Below, in pieces: positions 1 to 11,064 of a DNA stretch of 60,000 nt (position 1 is its first letter; every line of letters begins with the position of its first letter). Source of the stretch: Tubulanus polymorphus. Its lineage: Eukaryota; Nemertea; Palaeonemertea; Tubulaniformes; Tubulanidae. The DNA lies in the NCBI RefSeq assembly GCF_964204645.1, contig NC_134031.1, positions 11,634,501 through 11,694,500 on the forward strand, given 5' to 3'. The notes under the pieces are model-generated. The model was not told where the DNA came from. It made no database searches and saw nothing but the letters and a program-made list of their open reading frames with translations. The position numbers were made by a program, and so were the translations under genes.

Positions 1-2
1 AT

Positions 3-2078
3 TCACATTTCATGGTTATGATTCAGTTTATATATGATCGCGCTGTTTATTTGACGGATGAAGAATATCGTATTAAATATCCAAAAAGAAGATCTATCAA
101 TATCCAAAAAGTCGTCGAAATACCCGAGATATATATAATCGGCCGATCTGGAGCTAGCGAGGCAGACCAATTGATATATATGGATACAAGATTAGAAGAC
201 TTGAAATCTCTTGGGTTACCTGTTATATCGAGTCAAGGTACACCGTATTATGACGTGATGCGATATTTTAGTGGTGATGGACCGGCACGCGCATTCGAAG
301 CTGGAAATAATTCCGGCGGTCACTATCAGTGCCACTGTGGCGCGAATGCCAATTTACATGAAAATCTCGCGCACTGTTTCAGTAAATGTCATCGATCAAT
401 TGCGGAAAAACAAAACATTGTTACAAAAGGAATTATGTGGAAGAAATATGCTAACAAAATAGAACCCTTTAGCAACTTAAAGGTCGATGACATCAGAGGA
501 GAACTTTTAGCCCGTAAAATTGATATTTCGGAGCTTAAATTGAAAGCCGACTTACAGCAAGCACTATCCGAAGAACTTTCCGGCGTAAAGCGAGTCCCAA
601 GTGTCCTGTTCAATTCACCAACTGCTTCCCTGGATGATTTGAATTCCAATAATTACGAAATCGTCGAAATCGAAACTCTACATGATATCGCAAATATGTC
701 CAAGTTAATCATGGAAGAACTACCGGAACATATAGAAAACCAGGAAATCAAACGAAAAATGAAATGTCTCCACGACCAGTTATTAGCAGGAAAGACACAG
801 ATTAAAGGGAGTGATGCCCGATTACAACTTGTACGATTGTGCAATCACTGTGAAAGATGGGAAAAAGAAGGGTTGATATCAACAGATATTTTAAGAGTTG
901 TATCTTCACTTGCAGAAATCAGTGATATAGCCTACAGCCCGGAAAGTGAACGTTCGCAAAAGCTCATCCTTCGATTATATAATCTGACATTCGAGTTCGG
1001 ATTTCTTTGTGAAAAAGTAATCGGTATCCCGTCAACAAAAAAGACAACAAAACGTCGCTTCTATGGATCATATTTCCATTCGATTACCGCTCATATGGCT
1101 GATGTCTTCCGTTTGATTCCGCTAAGTTCCCTATTAGCTGAAAATGAAGAAAGGACATTTGGAGACTGCAAGCGTATTTCTGCTACAACGGGCCTAAAAA
1201 GACCCGGTTACGTTATCGGTAATATTTTTCTTCGCCATCAAGCTGAGCGACAGAATTGCTATAAACGAGATACGCTAGCTATTCAGGTGTCACGAATCAG
1301 CAAGGAGACCAAAGTTCTCTCTTCATTCGGAAAAAATACAATTATTACGTGGGATATGCTGTGTAAGAGACGATCTCTAGTTCAAGCACATTTTCGACGG
1401 ATTTCTGATTATTTGGTACTCGGTGAAAACACATGGTGGAAAGTATGCGACAAAGGAATAGAGTGGATGGATGGAAACGATGAAAACAACCAGCGAATCT
1501 CTCCAAGGCTATTTCATTTTCGGTCATCCTCAAGAAAGGAGTGTGAGTTACATGTCAGAAAATGCTGGGATGATTGTCTGGACTTGTTGTGTAAACAGAA
1601 AATACGTCTCCCAATGATCAAAGTTAAGATGTCTGATGACGAAATCGTAGAAACTGACTTGATTAACGATATGCCTTGCTGTGAGTATTGCCGTTTCCCC
1701 ATAATCTTATATTTCAATGTATCCAATATCAATACGCTTATTTACTTTTCAGCACAAAATCCGAATGAAGACGTAGAATTTAACTGCATTACGGAGGTAT
1801 CTGACATCTCGTCACCTGATATCTCGTTTCTACGTCACCAAGAATCCGAAACAGTTGAGAGAAATGAAGAAATATGTGTACAAATTAAGGCAATAACCGG
1901 TGAGCTTATTAGTGAAAATGAAAAAGTCCTATTCAATATATTTATATTCGATTGGATTGCTAATTGCTGTGTTGCTATTTTAGGAGACGAAACCTTACTG
2001 ATGGAGCCGAGAGAAATTAGTTTGATGACATCGCCACCAAATATAGTTAATTCTGACCTAGGTAGATTGCTTAATTGA
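3..2078 (+). CDS. DDE transposase-like protein, 3' part (partial at left edge)
   Basis: The reading frame is open from the window edge to the TGA at 2076-2078; the first ATG is at 12, but the frame continues upstream, so the true start lies outside. Counting from that ATG, a GDGPAR motif (residues 88-93) is followed by a Cys/His cluster (CHCG near 107-110, then H..C..C), a SAP-like helix pair at about 154-190, and an ENEER motif near residue 377 inside a basic helix. An Asp followed by a zinc-binding insertion and a distant Glu is the layout of RNase H-fold DDE transposases with a large insertion. I recall similar uncharacterised proteins from cnidarians and other invertebrates. The catalytic assignment is inference. 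No frameshift is visible over about 690 codons, so it is either recent or maintained. The family name is uncertain. Confidence 0.7.
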   Translation, partial: SHFMVMIQFIYDRAVYLTDEEYRIKYPKRRSINIQKVVEIPEIYIIGRSGASEADQLIYMDTRLEDLKSLGLPVISSQGTPYYDVMRYFSGDGPARAFEAGNNSGGHYQCHCGANANLHENLAHCFSKCHRSIAEKQNIVTKGIMWKKYANKIEPFSNLKVDDIRGELLARKIDISELKLKADLQQALSEELSGVKRVPSVLFNSPTASLDDLNSNNYEIVEIETLHDIANMSKLIMEELPEHIENQEIKRKMKCLHDQLLAGKTQIKGSDARLQLVRLCNHCERWEKEGLISTDILRVVSSLAEISDIAYSPESERSQKLILRLYNLTFEFGFLCEKVIGIPSTKKTTKRRFYGSYFHSITAHMADVFRLIPLSSLLAENEERTFGDCKRISATTGLKRPGYVIGNIFLRHQAERQNCYKRDTLAIQVSRISKETKVLSSFGKNTIITWDMLCKRRSLVQAHFRRISDYLVLGENTWWKVCDKGIEWMDGNDENNQRISPRLFHFRSSSRKECELHVRKCWDDCLDLLCKQKIRLPMIKVKMSDDEIVETDLINDMPCCEYCRFPIILYFNVSNINTLIYFSAQNPNEDVEFNCITEVSDISSPDISFLRHQESETVERNEEICVQIKAITGELISENEKVLFNIFIFDWIANCCVAILGDETLLMEPREISLMTSPPNIVNSDLGRLLN

Positions 2079-3999
2079 ATGCCGAAGATCAAAACGTATT
2101 GGCCAAATATTGAGACGGCATTTTAACCGGTTGCTCTAAAAATCCAATCGTTTACGATCAATATCATTAGGGGGTAAATAACTAAAATCGTGACCATTGT
2201 TCTCACACGACAACAAGCCAGGTATTTAATTTTAAGCGAACCAGGCCCGAAGAAAATACTTCGCGGTTGCGCAGCTAGAATGTTTTTAAAGGTTTGGTCG
2301 AAAAATATGTGTTTTACAAAAAGCTACTTTATTCACCATATTTTCACAGAGTTTGGGTCCATGGAAAATATACCCCCAAAATAGAATAGTAGTATGGTCT
2401 TCACGCCGTGAACAACACTGAGATTTGTTAATGCGTTACATTTCATAAATGCTCATAATTTCCGCTAAACAGAAATCCCATATTTTCAATAGAACCAGTT
2501 TTTGTTCGATTTTTCAAAATTTGACTGAAATTATTCCTCTTTTAATACGTCTGGAACTTGCGATTATGATAAGAATATCAAGATAGTGAAATACGTATTT
2601 TTAGTCACAAGATCATAATATCACTTTGATGTTGGATGCTGACATGAACATCAGCTGACATATTCACACCACAGGATATACTATACAGGTTGTAAAACTG
2701 ACAAAATTTGCAAAGGCTTTAGAATAAAATATGTTTCTACGGCGGAGCTCTCAGCATTTTAGAGTACACGGTCTCAGATACGGCATAGGTCAAACTTGAG
2801 CGTTGTTTACAGTGCACCATGTGGCCTACGGGAAGGTCTCTCCGCTCTGCTGCTATTTAGATTTTCGTGTGTGGTTTCAGCTGGCTACAATGCTATTCTT
2901 ATCCCTTGTGGCAATCGGCGGGAAATGCTAACATCTGGAACGAGTATCTACCATAAACGATACATGTATAAGCACAGTCCGCCAGTCCTCAGTTTTATAT
3001 TTGGCCTCATGTGATCTTTTGTTGAAGAATGAATGAAATACAATTTTGTGGTCTAAAAACGCCCGTGTCATTTACTTTAAATCATAGAACAAGTAAAGTT
3101 CTGCAAACTCATAAACCGAAAAGATCTTTCTTTTCAGTTTATGAGTTTTTTATATTCATCAACGCCTATAGAAATAAAAAGTAAATTCATTTTAGAAGAT
3201 TAAGGACATGTGCATATTCCAAAAAAAAATTATGAAACAATAAAACGCACACTCATTTTTCAACTCAGATATATATTTTTATCGATAACAGGTAGGCCTA
3301 ATACGTAATCCCCCGGTTAATGTCCTCAGGTAAAATTCCCGGACAAAAAACCGTCCAAATTTGATTTCACAGCAAAAGTCAATAAGATACTTATGTATAT
3401 ATATTCTTATATGTATGTATATTCTTATGTTATGAAAAACTTTAATAGTTTTCAAAAATTTCAAATTTGCCGTGGTGTTTCACAATGTTCACCTTGGATA
3501 ATCTGGGCCTTTTACCAAGCTACGTGCATAAAAATGACATTATTTTAAACCTAATGCCTACTGTCTCATGATCATATCATAGAATGTTACATTGCGACTT
3601 AAGATTATTAGGTCATATATGAAGGCCCGAGGTGACGTTAAATCCACAAATATCTCGAGTACCCCGGCCCTGGGTTAATCTATGAAATGGGTGCCATGTT
3701 AGTAAATCGTGCCGTTTTCTCGAAAATTGTCTTCGTTTTGCGACTCATTTTATTTGTGGAAGAATTGATGAAAGTTGATCTAGCCCACGAGTAACGTTTC
3801 AGTGCTCGTAGATCTAGCGAACTAACATGATCTTTGAAATCATCGATTTTGAAATAGAGATTGCTAACATTCAACAGCAGGCCCGCGCCAGGTTATACCG
3901 GAACGTATTTTATACGCTAAAACAGGTGGGGGTCATTGGGGGCCAGTGAAACAATTTTAGCTATAATGAATAGTGAAACGATTTTGTGACAAGATTTAT
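2079..3999. other. Intergenic DNA, no gene recognised
   Basis: Short open frames occur (for example 2190-2384 and 2796-3014), but none has a recognisable motif or splice context. The stretch is AT-rich and shows nothing else I can name. Confidence 0.5.
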
Positions 4000-4743
4000 A
4001 TCGGTTTAGCGGTAAAAAGCCCCTAGGTAAAAATCCCCAATTCTTCGAAGTAGGTACGTAAAAATCCCCCTCCTTTCGAATGCAGTCTAAGTAGATACAA
4101 TCTTTAGGTTAATCAATTCATATTATTGATACATACATCCAATTTATTCATATTATTCTGTGGAACACCATAAGGATATCATGAGCATACAAACTATAGT
4201 TTAAACTATTTGAATTAAAACACTACAAATTAACAGTTCATTGATACTCAATTAGTACTTAAAGTGATCGCATAACTGAATGAAAAGGTTCATCGCACAT
4301 TTCAAATACACTAGCTTAAATCTAAAATAGTTCAAATTAAATTACACTAGCTTAAATCTAAAATAGTTCAAATTAAAAGTACATTATTTCTAATAATTCA
4401 TGGCATCGCACAGCTGAAATATACCACAAGTTAACAAGAGTTCACAGTTCAAAATATTCCAGTTCGAATTTTAAGATATTACAAATAAAAAGTTCATTAT
4501 TCTTATTTATTCTAACAATTATTTATTTTATTCTAAGAATGTTCTTAAGAATTTATCGCAACAAAAGATTTCATTGCACAGTTTAAACATATTTCACTCT
4601 CATTGCAAACGAACAAAATTGGAGAAACATCTTGCTTTGAAATGTCCTTGAAATTCAACAAGTGGGGATTTTTACCTACTTTGAATATTTGTGGATTTTT
4701 ACCTAGGGGATTTTTACCCAGGAGATTTTTACCTACAACCGAT
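4000..4743. mobile_element. Non-autonomous DNA transposon (MITE), about 744 bp
   Basis: The two ends are imperfect inverted repeats of about 75-80 bp. The left end begins ATCGGTTTAGCGGTAAAAAG and the right end finishes with the complement of ATCGGTTGTAGGTAAAAATC. Each end carries several copies of a GGTAAAAATCCCC word. TTAT flanks both sides (3996-3999 and 4744-4747), a candidate 4-bp target duplication. The interior is AT-rich and has no transposase, so the element would depend on an enzyme supplied elsewhere. Confidence 0.65.
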
Positions 4744-4749
4744 TTATCA

Positions 4750-4982
4750 AGGGCGGATCCAGGGTCCTCTCTCGAGGGTGTTCCAAATTAAGAGCACTCA
4801 ATAGGCCGAACTCAAAACTGAGAAGAAAGGGACATTTTGCCATGTGAATGAAGTTTAATATTTCACTAATATGACACAAAGTAACTTTTATACTAAACTT
4901 GTAATAGATTGAGGGATAGTCCAGGAGCATGGACAAAGCTCGACGGTGTTCCGAAACCCCCGATACCCCCTGGATCCGCCTG
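4750..4982. mobile_element. Short inverted-repeat element, about 233 bp
   Basis: The left end AGGGCGGATCCAGGG is mirrored by CCCTGGATCCGCCT at the right end, with further matching of GGTGTTCC inside both ends. This GCGGATCCAGGGG-type terminus is common among small DNA transposons of animals. No clear target duplication is seen. It starts only 7 bp after the previous MITE ends. Confidence 0.5.
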
Positions 4983-6409
4983 CCTAATGCAATATCGATT
5001 GATAATAGTGAGAGGCACTGGTGCACGTGAATATATGATATAACATCAGCGTGATTTCGTGAATTTTGTGGTACATGTGAATCGTGAATTTCTCGACGAG
5101 CAGCAAATCGATCGAGGTGGGAATTCGAAAGTCATTTAGTCGGAATGGTTTTTATTGATATTTGCCTTTCTGAGGTTTTGAATGCCTTGAAGATGGGTTA
5201 ATTTTATCCAATGAAAAATTTAGCAAGTTTCACATCAAACAACTACATCAAAACACCGAGTAAATTGCACATTAACCATAAAAAAAGAATTCATTGAGTG
5301 ACTATGAGAATTATAGGCCTTTGGCATTAATCAATTTTGCCTATTGAGAACACGTGAACTCATTACATGATACGTCAAATTTAAGAAGATTTTACTGTTG
5401 AATTGAATGCGCCATTTGCTAAATTACACATCATTAATAGAAAAAATTATGAAAAGTTATAAAGTAGATGCACAGTTTCTTCAATTAATACGTCAAATTT
5501 AGGAACATTTTAAACTTAAAATGCAAATATAATTAAATCAAAGTAGAGCCATTATTTGTTATAAAATGTTTAAATTGTTATTAAAATATTTTACCAAGTT
5601 TGTTCTCTGGAGTTATTATGATGTGAAATTAACTACATTACCAAGTGAGTAATGATAGACTGGGGACATTTTTTCCGGGGACAATTTTTCCCGGGGACAT
5701 TTTGACCATATACCGAATAATGCGGACGCAACGTGCACAGCACGATTTTCAGCTCGTTACGGGGCCTATATAGCAAAACAATCAAGTTTATGAAATATTA
5801 TACATGTACTTTCTTAATTTGTCTTTTTTATTTTATGAATAATCATGACATGTTATACACATAGATTTGATCTGCGAAACGATCTCTTCAGATAAAGGCC
5901 TATATTAGAATAATATCTAAGATTATTTTCATGTTTCTCTTTATCATTTATGGCAGTTAAACCTGGTTGCTCTGGTCTGAGGAAGCTTCTCACCTATTAT
6001 TTGTTATAAAATCAACAAGCATTAGGCCTATGTTTGCTGAGATACTTAATGGCGACCTGATTATAGGCTACTCAAAGTTTGTTTTCTTGGCAATCTGGCA
6101 TTATCCGTTGCCAGAGGCCTCAAACCTGTCACATGAATCTACGAGCATTTATGTCATTGAGATGATTGCTCGTGGCATGAATCCTTTCTAGAAAATATTA
6201 TCTAAAGCTTGCAAATCGACTCTGTATATGAAGGATTCACATATCACATTTGCACAATATCACGTATCATTTATTCTTTAAAGGTATGAATCATTCCACT
6301 TATTAGCCTACATTCAGACTAATTAAGATCTCACTTTAACTCAATCTACAACGTAGGATTTGAAATTCTGATTTTGGATTTGAAATTATTTTCTAAATTT
6401 CGACCTGAG
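4983..6409. other. Intergenic DNA, no gene recognised
   Basis: AT-rich DNA without a convincing reading frame. Around 5660-5706 a short GGGGACATTTT-like word occurs three times in tandem. Nothing else could be assigned. Confidence 0.5.
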
Positions 6410-7427
6410 TATATGAAAGGCTGAATCCAAGAACATGTTAACTTAGTAAATTTTATGATACAAAATTCTATTGTGGAATTTCTTCATTTATCTACAGTTA
6501 ACGGATTAGAGTATTTTATTCGACTTCGTCGGGTCCTGTAGTCGTTTAGGTTGAAAATTATTCACTTTTCGGCACGGAAGCGATATACAACCGTGTTGGT
6601 AGCTATGATAGGGATTCCCTGTATATCTGCACCTTAAATCGGTACCTTTGTTGGTTCTAGCCCGCATTCGCATCGGAATTCAAGTATTGGTAACGTTATT
6701 ACTCTGAATGCACTTCTGTCGTCGAATATGGTGCCACATATTAGTAGTTATTATTATACGACAATTTGTGAAAAAGAGTTTAGTTGGAAAAAACTGATAA
6801 TTATCTTAAATGATCATTGGTTCATCGATTCAGCGAAGTTCAAACACCGTACATTTTGGCGTATTATTTTATTATTTTTCACATCCTCAAAGAGTATCTA
6901 CAATATCTTCAGATCTTAACTGAGTCACTTTAAATAGAACTATACAGCGTGAGTAGAGTTTCTCAGTACGTTTATATTGTCACGTATCACTGCAAATCTG
7001 AAGCATATATGTTGCTACAGTGTATTTATAACAGGGAATCTGGCAAGCGATCTCAAAATGGTCACTTTTCAATAGCTGACTTTTAGAAACATAGGTTTTG
7101 GAGCAGCCGTTATAGTAGGAGTTACTATCACAAAGTCACTGTTTACAGGCGAGTGGTTTTACAGTCACCTCTACTGCTTGTGTGCACTATCGCAACCAGA
7201 TGTTTTCATGGTCACTTTTCAATAGTAGACTATTCCAAACAGCCACTTTAGAAAACCAACCGAATTGAAAGGAATACAATTTCAGAGTGACTGTTTTGAA
7301 ATGTATACTACTGGAAAAGTAGCCGATATAGTTAATTGCTTATTGTTCTCAAGTGACTACTAAGTAAAAGTAGACGTTTGGGCTCAAAAGTGCGATAGAC
7401 ATGTTCTTGGATTCAGCCTTTCATATA
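6410..7427. mobile_element. Inverted-repeat DNA transposon, about 1.0 kb, non-coding
   Basis: A perfect 29-bp inverted repeat closes the element: left arm 6410-6438, starting TATATGAAAGGCTGAATCC, and its exact complement at 7399-7427. Both outer ends begin with TA, so a TA target duplication with a 27-bp repeat is possible, as in Tc1/mariner-type elements. The interior holds a repeated GGTCACTTTTCAATAG word near 7060 and 7210 and no transposase frame. Confidence 0.65.
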
Positions 7428-7836
7428 TGTTGCTTCTCTTCCCCAGCATTTGAATTGATTTAAACACAATTTTCGCTAATTTTTGGATGTTTTCAAGATT
7501 CGGTCAGGAAAATACTTTATTGAAAATTAATAGAATAATGAAAAAATTGCGTTTTCCCTGTTATCCTCCCATAATCCGTGCCCTCAAAAAGGCCTTAAGG
7601 ATCATTCCGCCGGGTTTCTCCTAATGATCGAATAAAACAAGATCTAGCCATTAACTCAGTATCTAGGCCCCTAGTGATAAAGAATGCCTGCCCGCTTCTG
7701 GCGTTTATCTCACATGATACGTTTTAGGCATAGCGCCTATGAATATACGGGTACATGATTGGTTGCGCACTACGCGATTGCATTGGAACTCCCACTCCAC
7801 TCATTCCGCTCATTCCACGAGCCGTTTCGCGTCCGC

Positions 7837-7870
7837 GTAAGTAAGGTTTTCAAAAGAAAACCTTACTTAC
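7837..7870. repeat. Perfect hairpin, 15-bp stem and 4-base loop
   Basis: The arm GTAAGTAAGGTTTTC (7837-7851) is followed by AAAA and by its exact complement (7856-7870). No gene lies next to it. The long perfect stem suggests a small inverted duplication or a structured transcript. Confidence 0.8.
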
Positions 7871-8209
7871 TTAGAGTCTCGATTTGATTTTTCACACGAA
7901 GGCCAATTCAGGTGAAAACAACATTGTTTTATCATAAATTTGATCTAGATACCGGGTATTCGATTTGGATGATTGATTGTCTGTATCATGCCTTGTGTTC
8001 AATTTTGAAATATTTTACCATTTCAGTAAAATTTTTGGGATTAAGGCGTGTGGTTATACTGAAGTTGATCTACAACATTAAGGAGATGGATTGTGGTAGC
8101 AGTGAAATAAGTTTGACGATATGTGAGTTGAAAATATAATCATTATTTAGTCTAGCCTAGGCCTATTGTGCCATCTCGGGTGAGTTGCTCAGTCAAAAGT
8201 TGGCTAGAG

Positions 8210-8231
8210 CATGGACGTATATACGTCCATG
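8210..8231. repeat. Perfect 22-bp palindrome
   Basis: The sequence reads the same on both strands: CATGGACGTAT followed directly by its complement. It has no spacer and sits in intergenic DNA. Its function is unknown. Confidence 0.8.
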
Positions 8232-9504
8232 GTTAGAGTAACCATAATGGATAGTTGACTTGTATCCGCCGGTTATCTTTAACCAACTTTTTCAAGAGCC
8301 TATAGACCTAGTCCAGTCCTCTCTTGGGAGGCGCTCGTCAAATCGTTTTAAATGGAGGCTACGCGCGTAGTGGTTGATTGAGTTTTCCCTAGGTGATAGA
8401 TTGGTTGGATGTTAAAAATGCCCATATAATTCCGACGGTACAAATTTATGACAATAAATATTAAAAGATAAAAAGTACCAGTACGTAATCGCAAACTTAG
8501 ACAATAAATATAGGAAGTTAATGAAATCTTTAAAATATGTGATATATGATATGATCAAGCGCTTAATAACGGGATTTAAGAAAAGAATATTTAAATTTCC
8601 TCTGCCGTCCCGAGGTTAATCCCTAAGTGAATATTATCCGACACCTGAAATTGAAAATAAGTTATTTTTAATTGTTCGATATAGTGTTTAGGCCGTACCC
8701 TCCTTTATTCGCCTTCATAGGCCTGCAGCTTGTAGGCCTTTTATTAAGAGCAGCTACATCCAATGAATTTCAAGTTGGCTTTGGAATTCTTTTTCGTCAG
8801 CTTTTCTCATTTAGACCAGGCCCTAATCGCTTTTGGAAAGCAATCGATCAAATCGGGGTGCATCTAGCAGGGGATCTTTAGAGAAAAAAGTGCAACAATT
8901 TGCACTCACGGATCACCGTACTGTACCGTTATGTACGTCACGGCCACCGTAGAAGCGGTGTGTGGAGTATCCGCTTTAATAGGCCCTATTTTAAGATCCT
9001 TCGATTGAATTTCTGCTAGAGCCTGCTGAGTAACACGGCTACACGTGTTTTACCCCAGTGGTACCAGTTTCACATATCTAAAGTGTCACTTCAAGGGCTC
9101 GTAACATTATTAGGCCTAGCTAGCCGATTCATTTTGTTGTCCGACCGGCCTCCTCCGAGTCCACAAACAAAGTACGGTAAAAACAGAGCCACATCGAAAA
9201 AGTTAAAAGTAAGGACAAAACATATGGTTTTATTATTATTGTAGACGATTAGAGACTAGAGTGATCACTAATGTTTATGAGACCCATGCTCCTCGATTGG
9301 GTTGTCTCCCGGCCGCAGACCCTCCGATTGGTCTGCCTAACACCGTCCAAGACCTGGGCAGACAGGTTGCTGCTCGGCACTATTAGTCTATATCTAGCTA
9401 TTATACAGGCCTAGGCCTATGAAAAATAGTAGGATAAATAGCAAATGAATATGAATTTAGGGCCTATTTATTTTTGAGATCAAAATTTGTCCTATAGGCT
9501 AAGA

Positions 9505-10133
9505 GGTAAAAGTGCAGATCCGCACCTCTCTTAAAATGGTTCAATCAATTACATTAAATATCACTGATTCAGACCCAAAATGTCATCAGCAATTCAGTAC
9601 ACTGGTTTATTTTATGGTATCTTCACTAGAAAGTACATTTTTAGCCTGTATTTTGTCTCGAGATCGTCACGATTTTTGAACCGGACGCCATATTGGATGG
9701 GTCAATCTAAAGTGAAGATTTGTTTAGAATATTGCTGAAACAATGTTTCATGACCCATTCATTTTGAGGAAGAAAATATAAATTTCTTGTCTATTTCAAC
9801 GATGATATCTTGAAATTTGGTTAGCATTAATAACCCCAGTGACAGTTGACAAAAATTTGATTAGTTTTATGTAGGCCTACTGATTACCCTCACATCGTTT
9901 CAGTTATAACTTAAGACAAATCTTAACTTTAGATTTCCTAATCCAATAAGGCATCCTACTGAAAGATCGTCACGATTCTGGGATAAAAACCGGGCCAAAA
10001 ATCTGCTTTCTAGAAGAGATATCATAAAATAAATAACTGCATTGGATTCTGTGAGACATTCTGAAGTTAGAACAGTGATTTGTAATTCAGTAGATTGCGT
10101 CAATCACGAGAGGTGCGAATCTGCACTTTTACC
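9505..10133. mobile_element. hAT-like MITE, about 629 bp
   Basis: Inverted ends of about 26 bp: the left end starts GGTAAAAGTGCAGATCCGCA and the right end closes with the complement of GGTAAAAGTGCAGATTCGCA. The ends are partly self-complementary themselves. The flanks are GGCTAAGA (9497-9504) and AGCTAAGA (10134-10141), an 8-bp target duplication with one mismatch, as expected for hAT-family insertions. The interior is non-coding and contains GATCGTCACGATT twice. Confidence 0.7.
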
Positions 10134-10216
10134 AGCTAAGACACTTTGTGCCTGTGGTGCTGAACTACATTTTGTATAGGTGAACTGTAGAACAGCAGTA
10201 ACAGTGCTGAGATTAT

Positions 10217-10996
10217 TAGCCCTTTTATAGATTATAAATAATTATAACTAGATAGATTATGATTTATTTTGAAACAATTTATTTAACCTTTTTTTTTATT
10301 TGAATGAGGTGTACAATTCAATTATTGTGATAAAAACTTCACGTGCAATATGTAAATATGTATATAAATTATACAGTAGTTATTCGTTTCTGAAATAATA
10401 ATTTTCTATATTATTCAATACAAGACTTATCACTGTCGTGGGGGGTGGCTTCTGGACGAAGTAGGATCCACTTTCTTGAGGCCAGGTTTATAAATCTTAT
10501 TCTTAATGAAGTGGCGAGTGTCGGGGTGTCTTTAGACACATAGATGGGGGCAAGATACTACGCCAGGACGAGGAGATCGTGCAGGGAGGCACTCGATATG
10601 ATGTTACACCGTGAGGACCTGAGGAAAAGATGCGCCGGAGCTCGGGTGACTGTGAGGTTCCGACATCGAGTCAAGGGCCCTGACTCGATAGACCTCATGG
10701 CGGACACCTGTCCTGTCTGGTCCGTGTAATTAGGTCAATAGCTAAGACTTACCCCTGACACTCGCTTCCTCCTCTCCTATTCCTTTTTTACGAACTATAA
10801 CTTTTTGTCTCTGAAGCTGTCCATCCCTTCGGCGGAAACTTTCTGAGGATTTCCCCTTTGTAGTTCCACTCCCCGGGACTACAGGACCAAGGCGGACCCT
10901 GTAGCCACGCTTATTGAAGAGACCTGAAGATCACGACACCTATCGGTCGCTACCAGAGGATGACACTAAATCGCGGACGCGTACCGGCTACAAATT
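10217..10996 (+). repeat. Left LTR-like arm, inverted relative to normal 3' LTR
   Basis: Matches the complement of 16145-16924 over 780 bp with equal length. Read on the plus strand it runs from TAGCCCTTTT to CCGGCTACAAATT and then passes directly into the 3' flank of pol. A primer-binding site does not follow it, unlike the right arm. A 61-codon open frame (10544-10729) is present in both arms but cannot be judged, because the arms are copies of each other. A few bases further out, TGAG at 10208 could be the real LTR start. Confidence 0.9.
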
Positions 10997-11064
10997 TCAT
11001 TGCGTTAGTCTTCATGACTTCAACTGAAAGGAAAGAAAACAGGCCAGAGATTAGAACAACAGTC

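Larger units (their letters stand above)
7428..9496. other. Intergenic DNA with two palindromes, no gene recognised
   Basis: Apart from the palindromes listed separately, this stretch contains only short open frames (for example 7912-8139 and 8672-8881) with no recognisable domain. AGGCCTA-type words are frequent here. Confidence 0.5.

Noticed and set aside
10544-10729. 61-codon frame present in both LTR arms
   Set aside because: The arms are copies of each other, so sharing the frame is no evidence of selection; no motif is seen.
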